DNA of 64,000 nt from Alphaproteobacteria bacterium. Its GTDB lineage: Bacteria; Pseudomonadota; Alphaproteobacteria; TMED109. This document shows positions 1 through 8,800 of the stretch, piece after piece. Where the stretch lies: positions 2,430 to 66,429 of the forward strand of contig JAGWAT010000003.1 in NCBI GenBank assembly GCA_021296265.1, given 5' to 3'. Each line of letters begins with the position of its first letter. The stretch's first letter is position 1. Position numbers and translations under genes: made by a program. The notes below the pieces were generated by a model. The model did not search any database. It was not told the origin of the DNA and saw nothing but the letters and a program-made list of their open reading frames with translations.

Positions 1-366
1 GTCCACCCCGGGAGCGTTCTCCTCCGTCGGCCCGGAACCCGCCACCTCGCGCATCGCGGTCGCGTGGCCCGGCCGCACGCGGCGGCTGCCCGGCGCTGAC
101 CCGGGACCCGTCCGGTGTCGACGGGCGATGGCTCTTGGGCGAACGCTTGACTGGCGCCTGGGTTCCAGCCTGTGGGCCCGACGGGCTCTCACGGCGGCGG
201 CCGGAACGTTCAGCGTCCGAAGGGGAACGCGGTACAAATTTTGGCATGGCAGCGCCCTTAACCGCGTCTCTTCCTAGGGTAGCATGCGCCGTTCGGACGA
301 ACAGCGGCGGAAGCGCCGACGGCCCGGAAATCCCTGTCGCGGACGCCGGACGGAGAGCCCGCACGC
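1..366. other. Leader region upstream of the MFS gene; possible edge-truncated gene start
   Basis: No complete gene is seen here. On the minus strand an ATG at 54-52 opens a frame that runs off the window's left edge after 18 codons, so it could be the start of a divergent gene, but 18 residues are too few to recognise. The plus strand carries a modest AT-rich patch around 235-250. A GGAG at 352-355 is the likely ribosome binding site of the next gene. I see no convincing promoter hexamers. Confidence 0.3.
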
Positions 367-1608
367 ATGAATCCCGCTCTGGTACGGCTGGTCACACTGG
401 CGTGCACGGCGTACCTGCTCTCGCAGTTCTACCGCTCATCGGTCGGCGTCCTGGCGCCCGACCTCATGAGCCGGCTCGCCCTCACGCCCGAGGAGCTCGG
501 TCGTCTGGGGGGCATTTTTTTCCTGGCTTTCGCCTGCGCCCAGTTGCCGCTTGGGGTGCTGCTCGACCGGTACGGACCCCGCAAGACGACCTCTCTGGTG
601 CTGCTGGGGGCGGCGCTGGGGGCGTTCCTGTTCGCCACGTTCACGGAGTTTTCTGGGCTGTTGGGGGCGCGCGCCCTGATGGGTGCCGGATGCTCCGTCG
701 GATTGATGGGATCGCTGGTGCTGTTCTCTCGCTGGGTGCCGTCCCGCCGCTTCGCGACGATGGCCGGACTGGTGCTCGGGGTTGGGGGGTTCGGCGGCAT
801 CCTCGCCACCACGCCGCTCGCGGCCGCCTCGGCCTGGGTGGGCTGGCAGGGCGTGTTCATTGGGATGGGGGCCGTCACCCTCCTGGTCGCCATGATCTTC
901 TGGCTGACCGTCCGCGACACGCCGGACGGCACGCCATTTCAGAAGCCCCGGATCGGTGACCGCCAGGACAACGTGCTGCGAGGGTTCCTGGAAATCCTCA
1001 CCACCCGCGACCTGTGGTTCATGTTGCCGATCTCATTCGTCGGTTACGGTGGGCTGCTCACGATCCTCGGACTGTGGGGCGCGCCATACCTGAAGGACGT
1101 ACAGGGCCTGGGCGACCTCGATCGCGGCAACGTGCTGCTCGCAACTGCAACCGCCTGGAACGCGGGCTGCATCCTGTTCGGCCGCTCCGACCGGCTGTTC
1201 GACACGCGCAAATGGACGGCGGTCGCCGGGTGTTTCGGCCTCGCGCTCGTCATCGCCGTGATCGCCCTGATTCCCCCGGTGCCGCTGTGGCTCAATCTCG
1301 TACTATTCGGAACGCTCGGACTGGTTGGCGCCTTCAGCGTCCTGCTGCTCGCCCACTACCGTGCCCTGTTCCCCGTACGGCTGGTGGGTCGGGCCCTGAC
1401 CTTCACGAATTTCTTCAATTTCGGCGGCGTGTTCGTGCTGCAGTGGACGACCGGACTGGTGCTGTCCAGCCAGGGAGGCACCGCTGCGGGCGCCCCGCCG
1501 GCGGCCTACACGACCGCGTTCCTGATGATTGCCGGCATCCTGATGCTGGCGACGTTCGTCTACCTGTTCGCGCGCGACTACCGACCCAGTGCAGAGATTC
1601 CCAGTTGA
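367..1608 (+). CDS. MFS transporter (12-helix permease)
   Basis: A 413-residue major facilitator permease of the inner membrane. The sequence shows about twelve hydrophobic helices in two six-helix halves. The loop after helix 2 carries a recognisable motif A (LLDRYGPRK, about residues 72-80). The ATG is preceded by GGAG eleven bases upstream. The gene stops 40 bases before a same-strand catabolic run (SDR, CryL-like dehydrogenase, BKACE, alcohol dehydrogenase, aldolase), so it probably imports the substrate of that pathway. The substrate cannot be read from sequence. A small organic acid or betaine-like compound is an inference from context only. The family call is firm and the transported molecule is unknown. 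Confidence 0.85.
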   Translation: MNPALVRLVTLACTAYLLSQFYRSSVGVLAPDLMSRLALTPEELGRLGGIFFLAFACAQLPLGVLLDRYGPRKTTSLVLLGAALGAFLFATFTEFSGLLGARALMGAGCSVGLMGSLVLFSRWVPSRRFATMAGLVLGVGGFGGILATTPLAAASAWVGWQGVFIGMGAVTLLVAMIFWLTVRDTPDGTPFQKPRIGDRQDNVLRGFLEILTTRDLWFMLPISFVGYGGLLTILGLWGAPYLKDVQGLGDLDRGNVLLATATAWNAGCILFGRSDRLFDTRKWTAVAGCFGLALVIAVIALIPPVPLWLNLVLFGTLGLVGAFSVLLLAHYRALFPVRLVGRALTFTNFFNFGGVFVLQWTTGLVLSSQGGTAAGAPPAAYTTAFLMIAGILMLATFVYLFARDYRPSAEIPS

Positions 1609-1648
1609 TCAGCGGACGCAGGGTAAATCGCCTAAAGTAAGCCGCGCC

Positions 1649-2440
1649 ATGAACCCGACCCCATCCAGCGCCCTCGTGCCCGGCCAGCGCATTCTGGTCA
1701 GTGCCGCCGCCGCCGGTATCGGGCGCGCCATCGCGGAGACCCTGCATCGACACGGCGCTCGAGTGCACGCGTGCGACGTCGATGAAGATGCCTGCACCGC
1801 GTTTCGCGCTGCCAACCCCGACATTTCGATCGCGCTTTGCGATGTGGCTGACGCGGACCAGGCCGCCGCGTGGGTGGACGACGGACTCAATCACCTGGGC
1901 GGTCTGGACGGACTGGTCAATAACGCCGGCATCGGGGGCCCGACCGGGCCGATCGAGGAACTCGATCCGGCCGACTGGAGGCGTACGATCGACGTGGACT
2001 TGAACGGGATGTTCTACGTCACGCGCCGGGCGGTACCCGCGCTCCGCGCGTCCCGGGACGGGTCCGTGGTCAATCTCTCGTCATTGGCCGGGAAGTTCGG
2101 GTTCGCGGGCCGGACTCCCTACGCCGCGGCCAAATGGGCAGTCGTCGGCTTCACCAAGTCGCTCGCGCGCGAACTGGGTGATGCCGGAGTCCGGGTGAAC
2201 GCCATCCAGCCCGGAAATGTCGAAGGGCCGCGGATCGACCGGGTCATCGCCGCCAAGGCCGAACTCCGCGGCGAGGCCCCGGAAGCCCTGCGGGCGCGCA
2301 TCAACGAGACGATCTCGCTCGGCCGCTTCGTCACCGCGCAAGACATCGCGGATACGGCGCTGTTCCTGCTGTCCCCGTTGGCCCGCAATGTCTCCGGGCA
2401 AATCGTCGCCGTGGACGGCGACACGCAGATGTTGCTCTGA
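1649..2440 (+). CDS. SDR-family NAD(P)-dependent oxidoreductase
   Basis: A 263-residue classical short-chain dehydrogenase, cytosolic. The glycine-rich cofactor motif is slightly altered (SAAAAGIG, residues 18-25). NNAG lies at 91-94, the catalytic serine near 144-145, and Tyr158/Lys162 in the YxxxK motif. The C-terminal SGQIVAVDGD matches the usual SDR ending. The frame is open 20 codons further upstream, but the ATG at 1649 gives the normal family N-terminus. It ends 5 bases before the next gene's GTG, so cotranscription is very likely. It probably oxidises a hydroxyl group in the pathway encoded by its neighbours; the substrate is not identifiable. Confidence 0.88.
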   Translation: MNPTPSSALVPGQRILVSAAAAGIGRAIAETLHRHGARVHACDVDEDACTAFRAANPDISIALCDVADADQAAAWVDDGLNHLGGLDGLVNNAGIGGPTGPIEELDPADWRRTIDVDLNGMFYVTRRAVPALRASRDGSVVNLSSLAGKFGFAGRTPYAAAKWAVVGFTKSLARELGDAGVRVNAIQPGNVEGPRIDRVIAAKAELRGEAPEALRARINETISLGRFVTAQDIADTALFLLSPLARNVSGQIVAVDGDTQMLL

Positions 2441-2460
2441 GAGCCGTGCGGGAGCCCTCC

Positions 2461-3402
2461 ATGATCGCGGTTGTCGGCAGCGGCCTCGTGGGGCGCGGTT
2501 GGGCGATCGTGTTCGCGCGGGCCGGCTGCACCGTCAGGCTGTGGGATGCCGATCCCGAGCAGGCCACCCGGGCGATCCGGGGGATAGAGGCCGAACTGGA
2601 CGGGCTCGCGGAACTCGGGCTGGCCGGCGATGGCCCGCCGCCGGAAGTGCTCGGGCGGATCTCGGTGGCGTCAACCCTGGACGCCGCGCTCGACGGCGCC
2701 GCCCACGTGCAGGAATGCACGCCGGAAATACTGGAGACCAAGCAGGCGGTCTTTGCGCAACTCGACGCGGCGGCCGCGCAAGACACTGTGCTCGCCAGCT
2801 CGACGTCGGGCATCCGGGCCTCGCTGTTCTCGGAATCGCTGACGGGGCGGGCCCGCTGTCTGGTCGCGCACCCGCTCAACCCGCCGCATCTCATTCCCCT
2901 GGTGGAGCTGGTCCCCGCGCCATGGACGGACCCCGCGGTCGTCGATCGCACCCGGGCGCTGATGGAGGGCGTAGGGCAGGCGACAGTCACCTTGAAGAAG
3001 GAAGTGCCGGGCTTCGTGGTAAACCGCCTGCAGGGGGCGTTGTTGCACGAGGCCTTTCGGCTGGTCCAGGACGACGTCGCCGATGTGGCCGACGTGGACG
3101 CGGCGGTGGCTTCAGGGCTGGGGCTGCGCTGGTCGTTCATGGGGCCATTCGAAACCATCGACCTCAACGCACCCGGCGGGATCGCCGACTACGTTGCCCG
3201 CTATGGCGAGCTGTACCTCGACCTCGCACGCGATGGCGGCCCACCCCGACCGTGGGACCCCCACCTCGCCCGGGCCCTGGAAACCGACCGACGCAAGCAG
3301 CTGCCGGCGAGCCGACTGGGCGAACGCGCACGCTGGCGTGACCGGCGCCTGGCGCTGCTCGCGGCACACAAGCTGCGGCACGCGTCGGATCACGACATCT
3401 GA
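2461..3402 (+). CDS. 3-hydroxyacyl-CoA dehydrogenase family protein, lambda-crystallin/L-gulonate 3-dehydrogenase-like
   Basis: A soluble NAD-dependent dehydrogenase of about 313 residues. It has an N-terminal Rossmann motif (VVGSGLVGRGW), the family's HPLNPPHLIPLVEL segment near residue 140, the KEVPGFVVNRLQ linker, and a C-terminal helical dimerisation domain. Resemblance is closest to CryL-type L-gulonate 3-dehydrogenases and to carnitine 3-dehydrogenases, which oxidise a beta-hydroxy acid to a beta-keto acid. An in-frame GTG at 2446 would add five residues; I chose the ATG at 2461. The next gene encodes a beta-keto acid cleavage enzyme, so this enzyme probably supplies its substrate. CryL-like and carnitine-dehydrogenase-like functions cannot be separated from sequence alone. 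Confidence 0.85.
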   Translation: MIAVVGSGLVGRGWAIVFARAGCTVRLWDADPEQATRAIRGIEAELDGLAELGLAGDGPPPEVLGRISVASTLDAALDGAAHVQECTPEILETKQAVFAQLDAAAAQDTVLASSTSGIRASLFSESLTGRARCLVAHPLNPPHLIPLVELVPAPWTDPAVVDRTRALMEGVGQATVTLKKEVPGFVVNRLQGALLHEAFRLVQDDVADVADVDAAVASGLGLRWSFMGPFETIDLNAPGGIADYVARYGELYLDLARDGGPPRPWDPHLARALETDRRKQLPASRLGERARWRDRRLALLAAHKLRHASDHDI

Positions 3403-3417
3403 ACGGAGACCATGATC

Positions 3418-4392
3418 ATGGCCACGTCCGCTCCCACGCCCCCTGAAGCTGCGCCGTCGGGGCGTCCCCGGCGCAAGGTCATCGTGACGTGCGCGGTGAC
3501 CGGCTCGATCCACACCCCGTCAATGTCGCCGCACCTGCCGGTCACGCCGGACGAGATCGCGACCCAGGCCATCGATGCGGCCGCGGCCGGCGCCTCGATC
3601 ATTCACCTGCACGCCCGCATGTCGGACGACGGGCGTCCCACCCAGGACCCGGAGGTGTTCCGGCAGTTCCTGCCGAGGATCAAGCAGAGTTGCAACGCCG
3701 TCGTGAACATCACGACGGGGGGTGCGCCGAGGATGCCGGTAGCGGAACGCATGCGCCCGGCGGTCGAGTTCGCGCCGGAAGTGGCGTCGCTGAACATGGG
3801 CTCGATGAACTTCGGCCTGTTTCCGATGCTCCGCCGCTACAAGACCTTCAAGCACGCGTGGGAACGCGAAGCCCTGGAAGCGAGCCGGAGCAACGTGTTC
3901 CAGAACAGCTTCGAGGACATCGAGAACATTCTCCGGGCATGCAGCGGGAACGGAACGAGATTCGAGTTCGAGTGCTACGACACCAGTCACCTGTACAACC
4001 TGTCGTACTTCCTGGACGAGGGGCTGGTGCAGCCACCGCTCTTCATCCAGACGGTGTTCGGCATCTTCGGCGGGATCGGCACCCACCCCGAGGACATCGC
4101 GCACATGAAACGAACCGCGGACCGCCTGTTCGGGGATGACTGGCGCTGGTCCGTGCTCGGCGCCGGCAACCACCAGATGCGGGTGGCGGCCTTTGCCGCG
4201 GCGCAGGGCGGCAACGTCCGGGTCGGACTGGAGGACTCGCTGTGGGACGGCCCGGGGCGGCTCGCCGACAGCAACGCGGCCCAGGTCACCCGCGTCAGCA
4301 AGATTCTGGACGGCCTGTCACTGGATACCGCCACTCCGGACGAAGCGCGTTCCATGCTGTCTCTCAAGGGCGGCGACGCCGTCCGCTTCTGA
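3418..4392 (+). CDS. BKACE family protein (3-keto-5-aminohexanoate cleavage enzyme, DUF849)
   Basis: About 324 residues, a TIM-barrel zinc enzyme. Family members condense a beta-keto acid with acetyl-CoA, giving acetoacetate plus a new acyl-CoA. The sequence shows the metal-binding HLHAR motif (about residues 61-65), the NITTGG segment, LNMGSMNFG, the FECYDTSH strand and the late VGLEDSLW strand. Two starts are possible, ATG at 3412 and at 3418. The GGAG at 3405-3408 is only 3 bases from the first but 9 from the second, so 3418 is preferred. The gene sits between the CryL-like dehydrogenase and an alcohol dehydrogenase. The dehydrogenase-BKACE pairing recalls carnitine and lysine-fermentation modules, but the actual substrate is unknown. 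Confidence 0.88.
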   Translation: MATSAPTPPEAAPSGRPRRKVIVTCAVTGSIHTPSMSPHLPVTPDEIATQAIDAAAAGASIIHLHARMSDDGRPTQDPEVFRQFLPRIKQSCNAVVNITTGGAPRMPVAERMRPAVEFAPEVASLNMGSMNFGLFPMLRRYKTFKHAWEREALEASRSNVFQNSFEDIENILRACSGNGTRFEFECYDTSHLYNLSYFLDEGLVQPPLFIQTVFGIFGGIGTHPEDIAHMKRTADRLFGDDWRWSVLGAGNHQMRVAAFAAAQGGNVRVGLEDSLWDGPGRLADSNAAQVTRVSKILDGLSLDTATPDEARSMLSLKGGDAVRF

Positions 4393-4426
4393 TTCGATCC
4401 ATCACGGGGTTTGAGGAGACTTGCCC

Positions 4427-5551
4427 ATGAAATGCCGCGCCGCCGTTCTACACAAGATGGGAGAACCGCGGCCGTACGCGGACACCAAGCCGGTCAAGAT
4501 CGAGGAGATCGAGCTGCTTGACCCGGGCCCGGGCGAAGTCCTGGTCCGGATGGCTTCCGCGGGGCTGTGCCATTCCGACCTGTCGGTGGTCAACGGCTCC
4601 AGGCCGCGCGACTTGCCTATGGTTCTCGGCCACGAGGGTTCGGGCGTCATCGAGGCGGTCGGGCCGGGCGTGGACGAACTCCGCGTGGGTGATCACGTGG
4701 TGTACGTGTTCGTGCCGAGCTGCGGCCGCTGCATGCCGTGCGCCGAGGGACGGCCGGCGCTGTGCGAACCGGGCGCGAAGGCGGCGGTGGCCGGGACCCT
4801 GCTCTCGGGGGAGCGCCGAATCCTCCTCAACGGAGAGCCGATCAGCCACCAGGTCGGGGTGTCGTGCTTCGCCGAGTACGCGGTTTCCAGCACCCGTTCA
4901 CTGGTCCGCGTGGACCCCGACATTCCCCTCGATCAGGCCGCGCTGTTCGGGTGCGCGGTGATCACGGGCATGGGGGCCGTGGTCAACACCGCGAAGGTTC
5001 GCCCCGGCGCCGTGGTCGCCGTGATCGGCCTGGGCGGGACCGGCCTCGCCGCCGTGCTCGGTGCCCGCGCCGCCGGCGCCAGCCAGATCATCGGCCTTGA
5101 TCTCCTCGACAGCAAGCTGGAATCCGGCCGCCAGATCGGGGTCGACGAAGCGGTGAACGCGGCCAGCCCCGACGTCGTCGAGACCGTGCGTGAGATGACA
5201 GCCGGCGGCGTCGAGTACGCGTTCGAGTGCGTGGGGTCAGCCAGGGCGATGGAACTTGCCTACGCGATCACCCGGCGCGGCGGCACCACGACCAGCAGCG
5301 GGCTCCCGCCCCCGGACGCGAAGTTCGCCGTGCCGCACGTGCAGCTCGTCGGTGAGGAGCGGACCATCAAGGGCAGCTACCTGGGATCCTGCGTTCCCCG
5401 GCGCGACATCCCGGCCTACATCGATCTCTTCCGCGCGGGCCGCCTGCCGATCGACCGGCTGGTGAGCGACCACATTCCGCTCGACAGGGTCAACGAAGGC
5501 TTCGATCGCCTTGACGACGGCGATACGATTCGACAGATGATCGCCTTCTGA
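4427..5551 (+). CDS. Zn-dependent alcohol dehydrogenase (medium-chain)
   Basis: A 374-residue medium-chain dehydrogenase. Catalytic zinc ligands appear in GLCHSDLS and GHEGSGVIEAVG. The structural zinc loop has the canonical four cysteines (C-x2-C-x2-C-x7-C) near residues 102-116. The NAD-binding motif is VIGLGGTGLAAVLGARAAGA. The overall layout resembles class III-like and aryl/allylic alcohol dehydrogenases. GAGGAG ends 8 bases before the ATG at 4427, so I rejected an in-frame TTG six bases upstream. It lies 34 bases downstream of the BKACE gene and 19 bases upstream of the aldolase gene, within the same run. It probably interconverts an alcohol and aldehyde intermediate; the substrate is not identified. 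Confidence 0.9.
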   Translation: MKCRAAVLHKMGEPRPYADTKPVKIEEIELLDPGPGEVLVRMASAGLCHSDLSVVNGSRPRDLPMVLGHEGSGVIEAVGPGVDELRVGDHVVYVFVPSCGRCMPCAEGRPALCEPGAKAAVAGTLLSGERRILLNGEPISHQVGVSCFAEYAVSSTRSLVRVDPDIPLDQAALFGCAVITGMGAVVNTAKVRPGAVVAVIGLGGTGLAAVLGARAAGASQIIGLDLLDSKLESGRQIGVDEAVNAASPDVVETVREMTAGGVEYAFECVGSARAMELAYAITRRGGTTTSSGLPPPDAKFAVPHVQLVGEERTIKGSYLGSCVPRRDIPAYIDLFRAGRLPIDRLVSDHIPLDRVNEGFDRLDDGDTIRQMIAF

Positions 5552-5570
5552 TCGGAGCACTGGAGCCGAT

Positions 5571-6320
5571 ATGCGGAGTACCCACAACACCGAACGGGCC
5601 GCCCGGGTGGACCTGGCCGCCGCCTACCGGCTGGCGGACCATCACGGGCTGTCAGAGGGCATCTGCAATCACCTGACCCTGGCAGTGCCCGGCGAGGACG
5701 ACCGCTACCTGCTGATCCCGTTCGGCATGCACTGGTCCGAGGTCACCGCCAGTTCGCTGTTGGTCGTCGACGGGGACGGCAATGTCATCGACGGGGACGG
5801 CATCGCTGAACCCACCGCCTTTCTCATCCATGGTGCAGTGCACCGGGCGCGCCCGGACGCCGCCTGCGTCATGCACACGCACATGCGAGCGGCGCTCGCA
5901 CTTTGCATGGTGGAGGACGGCGGACTGCACATGGCCGACCAGAATGCCTGCCGATTCTTCGGTCGCACTGCCACGATGAGTGCGTTCGACGGGGTCGTGC
6001 TCGACGAAGCCAAGGCCACGCCCATTGTCGATGCGATCGGGGGGCATGACGTGCTCTTCATGGCCAACCACGGCGTGGTCGTGACCGGACGCACCGTGGC
6101 GCGTGCGTGGGAGGACCTCTACTTCCTGGAACGCGCATGCGCCGCCCAGGTGGCAGCCATGTCGACCGGAAGACCGCTCCGGCGGGTGCCGGATGCGGAC
6201 GCCGCTGCCATTGCGGCGGACGTCGCGCGCGAAGCCGAATCGGGCCTCTGCACCGCGGATAACTTCTTCAGTGCGTCAAAGCGCCTACTGGATCGCTGCA
6301 ACCCGGGGTACGACGCCTGA
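5571..6320 (+). CDS. Class II aldolase/adducin family protein
   Basis: A 249-residue protein with the zinc-dependent class II aldolase/adducin fold. The metal ligands are visible as MHTHMRAALAL (two His) and NHGVVVTG (third His). An early segment, GICNHLTLAVPG, matches the fold's phosphate or substrate loop. Members include fuculose-phosphate aldolase and decarboxylase-like enzymes, and many remain uncharacterised. GGAG lies 5 bases before the ATG. It is the last gene of the 0.4-6.3 kb catabolic run and ends convergently, 29 bases from mrcA. A retro-aldol or decarboxylation step in that pathway is inferred from position only. Confidence 0.86.
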   Translation: MRSTHNTERAARVDLAAAYRLADHHGLSEGICNHLTLAVPGEDDRYLLIPFGMHWSEVTASSLLVVDGDGNVIDGDGIAEPTAFLIHGAVHRARPDAACVMHTHMRAALALCMVEDGGLHMADQNACRFFGRTATMSAFDGVVLDEAKATPIVDAIGGHDVLFMANHGVVVTGRTVARAWEDLYFLERACAAQVAAMSTGRPLRRVPDADAAAIAADVAREAESGLCTADNFFSASKRLLDRCNPGYDA

Positions 6321-6349
6321 CGGACCGGTGCCATGGCAGCCAGCGTTCG

Positions 6350-8800
6350 TCAATAAATTTCGTCCTCGAAGCCGCCCACCGTGGGACCTGCGGTTTCCGG
6401 ACCGGTGCCGCGCGCGAACGCTTCCAGGATCACCCGCTCCGACCCCGGCAGCGGCCGCCGGCCGGTTTCCGCATCAATGCGCACCATGTCGACGCCGTCG
6501 GGGGTCCGAAACGGGGAATTCGGGACACCGCCTAGCGCCCGCTCCATGAACGCCCCGAAGATGGGCGCCGCGACCCGGCCGCCGCTTTCTCCGCGCCCCA
6601 TGTTCTTCGGCTGGTCATACCCCACGAACACGCAGACCACGAGATCCGGCGAGAACCCCACGAACCAGGCATCGAGGAAGTCGTTCGTGGTGCCGGTCTT
6701 GCCCGCCAGCGGAATGCCCAGGTTTCCCAGCCGCCGCGCGGTCCCGACTTCGACCACCCCCTTCAGCATCCACGTAACCTGGAACGTGTTGACCGGGTCG
6801 GCGACAGGGACCCCAAGCGGCGCCAGGACCGGCGGCACTTCCGATTCGGCTCCGCACGCCGGACAGCGCCGGGTATCGCGGCGGTGGACGGTGCGCCCGT
6901 GCCGGTCCTGGACTCGTTCGACGAACGCGGGCTTGATCCGCCGCCCCCCGTTCAGAAGCGTCGCATAGGCCGACGCCAGCGCCAGCGGCGTGGTTTCAGT
7001 TGTGCCCAGTGCGGTCGCGAGGAACGGCTGCGGCGACCCCAGGTCGAAGCGCTCCGCGACCTCGACCACGCGCTCCACCCCGAGGGTATTGGCGAGCCGG
7101 ATCGTCATGACGTTCCGGGATCGTTCAAGTCCGTCGCGTAGCGTCCGCGGTCCATAGAACCGGCCGGCCGCGTAGTTCTGCGGACGCCACGCCTCCAGGT
7201 GCGGTCCCTGGTCGATCACCAGCGGTGCGTCGAGGACTAGGCTCCCCGGCGTTAAGCCGTTCTCAAGCGCCGAGAGATAGATAAAGGGCTTGAAGGCCGA
7301 GCCGGGCTGACGTCTGGCCTGCGTGGCCCGATTGAATCCGAACTCCCCTTCGCCGTAACCGCCGACCAGGGCCAGCACGCGCCCGTTGCGCGGATCGAGC
7401 GCGACGAGCGCGCCTTCCACCTCGGGCAGCTGGCGCAACGCCGGCCGCGGCTCATCCTCGCCGTCCAGCATCTCCACCAGAATCACGTCGCCCGGCTCGA
7501 AGATGTCAGCGGGCCTCCCGTTCTCTGCGTCCTCGAATGCCCAGGCAGCATCCGCACGCGCCAACTCGGTGATCGTTCCGCTCGGCAACCCGACGACGGC
7601 AGCCTCACGATCAATCTCCAGCACCACCGCCGGCTGGAGGTGGGGCGGGACCCCGACGGGACGCGCATCGGGGTCGGACAAGCGCTCAGCCCAGTCCGTA
7701 CCTTGCGGATCTTCGATCGTCCCGGCCGGTCCCCGATATCCGTGCCGGCGGTCGTACGTCTCCAGTCCCGCGCGCAGCACCTCGGTCGCGATCTGCTGCA
7801 GCCTGGGTTCGAGTGTCGTGGTCACCGTCAAGCCGCCCTGGTACAGCGCTTCCTCGTTCATGGAATTGACGATCCATCGGCGCACCTCCTCGGCAAAATG
7901 CGGGGCAGCAACCAGCGCGTCCCGGCCCTCCCGGGCCACGGCAGTGAGCGGTTCCGCCCGGGCGGAGGCCGCGTCCGCCGTCGTGACGAAATCCTCCTCC
8001 GTCATCCGCCGGAGGACATAGGCGCGCCGTGCAAGCGCTGCCTCGCGCCGCAGTTCGGGGTGGTAGTTGTTAGGCCCCTTCGGCAGCGCCGCCAGATAGG
8101 CCATTTCCGCCAGGGAAAGTTCGTCGAGGGACTTGTCGAAGTAGTTGCGGGCCGCCGCAGCCACACCGTAGGAGCGGAACCCGAGGTAGATCTCATTGAG
8201 ATAGAGCTCCAGGATGCGTTCCTTGCTGAGCACGCGCTCTATCCGGAGCGCCAGGAGGGCCTCCTTCACCTTCCGTTCGATCGACACCGTCCGCGTCAGC
8301 AGAAACGTCTTCGCCACCTGCTGGGTGATCGTCGAGGCTCCGATCAGCCGCCGGCCGTCCGCCAGGCGGCCCGCATTCTGGACCATGGCCCGGGCAATGC
8401 CCACGTAGTCAAGGCCGGAATGCGTCCAGAAATTCCTGTCCTCAGCTGCGATGAAGGCGTTCGCCAACTGCTTCGGAATCGAGCGGACCGGCACAAAGAG
8501 CCGATCCTGCTCTGCGTAGCGACCCAGCGGCTGCCCGTCCGCGGCATAAGTACGCGACGTTTCCGCAGGCTCGTAGTCCATGAGCTGTCGATACTCGGGC
8601 AGCCCCTGCCCGAATCGGTTGAGTACGACGATCACGGCGACGACGCCGACGGCCGCCGCCAGCAGACCGGCCAACCCGAATCCCACCAGGAGCCGGCCGG
8701 TCCAGCTCCGAAGGCGACTTGGCGGTTCTGGTTGCTCAGACTTCAGTCCGGAGGTGCGCCGAAACAGCGCCGCGTCATTGGGATCAACCGATAACGGCAC
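6350..8800 (-). CDS. mrcA: Penicillin-binding protein 1A (bifunctional transglycosylase/transpeptidase)
   Basis: An 816-residue class A penicillin-binding protein that polymerises and crosslinks peptidoglycan at the inner membrane. A short cytoplasmic tail is followed by a membrane helix at about 38-60. The GT51 domain has catalytic Glu120 in AAEDRNFWTH plus STITQQVAK. A linker follows, then the transpeptidase with SxxK at 501-504 (GSAFKPF), SxN at 561-563 and KTG at 701-703. A CPAC pair at 646-649 sits inside the transpeptidase region. The start is GTG at 8800, inside the last codons of the upstream hydratase gene (17-bp overlap), which implies translational coupling. The length is normal for alphaproteobacterial PBP1A. 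Confidence 0.95.
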   Translation of the reverse strand: MPLSVDPNDAALFRRTSGLKSEQPEPPSRLRSWTGRLLVGFGLAGLLAAAVGVVAVIVVLNRFGQGLPEYRQLMDYEPAETSRTYAADGQPLGRYAEQDRLFVPVRSIPKQLANAFIAAEDRNFWTHSGLDYVGIARAMVQNAGRLADGRRLIGASTITQQVAKTFLLTRTVSIERKVKEALLALRIERVLSKERILELYLNEIYLGFRSYGVAAAARNYFDKSLDELSLAEMAYLAALPKGPNNYHPELRREAALARRAYVLRRMTEEDFVTTADAASARAEPLTAVAREGRDALVAAPHFAEEVRRWIVNSMNEEALYQGGLTVTTTLEPRLQQIATEVLRAGLETYDRRHGYRGPAGTIEDPQGTDWAERLSDPDARPVGVPPHLQPAVVLEIDREAAVVGLPSGTITELARADAAWAFEDAENGRPADIFEPGDVILVEMLDGEDEPRPALRQLPEVEGALVALDPRNGRVLALVGGYGEGEFGFNRATQARRQPGSAFKPFIYLSALENGLTPGSLVLDAPLVIDQGPHLEAWRPQNYAAGRFYGPRTLRDGLERSRNVMTIRLANTLGVERVVEVAERFDLGSPQPFLATALGTTETTPLALASAYATLLNGGRRIKPAFVERVQDRHGRTVHRRDTRRCPACGAESEVPPVLAPLGVPVADPVNTFQVTWMLKGVVEVGTARRLGNLGIPLAGKTGTTNDFLDAWFVGFSPDLVVCVFVGYDQPKNMGRGESGGRVAAPIFGAFMERALGGVPNSPFRTPDGVDMVRIDAETGRRPLPGSERVILEAFARGTGPETAGPTVGGFEDEIY

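Noticed and set aside
7640-8794. Long plus-strand frame of 384 codons opposite mrcA
   Set aside because: It mirrors the minus-strand PBP1A gene in high-GC DNA, has no domain, and the PBP1A motifs are unambiguous.
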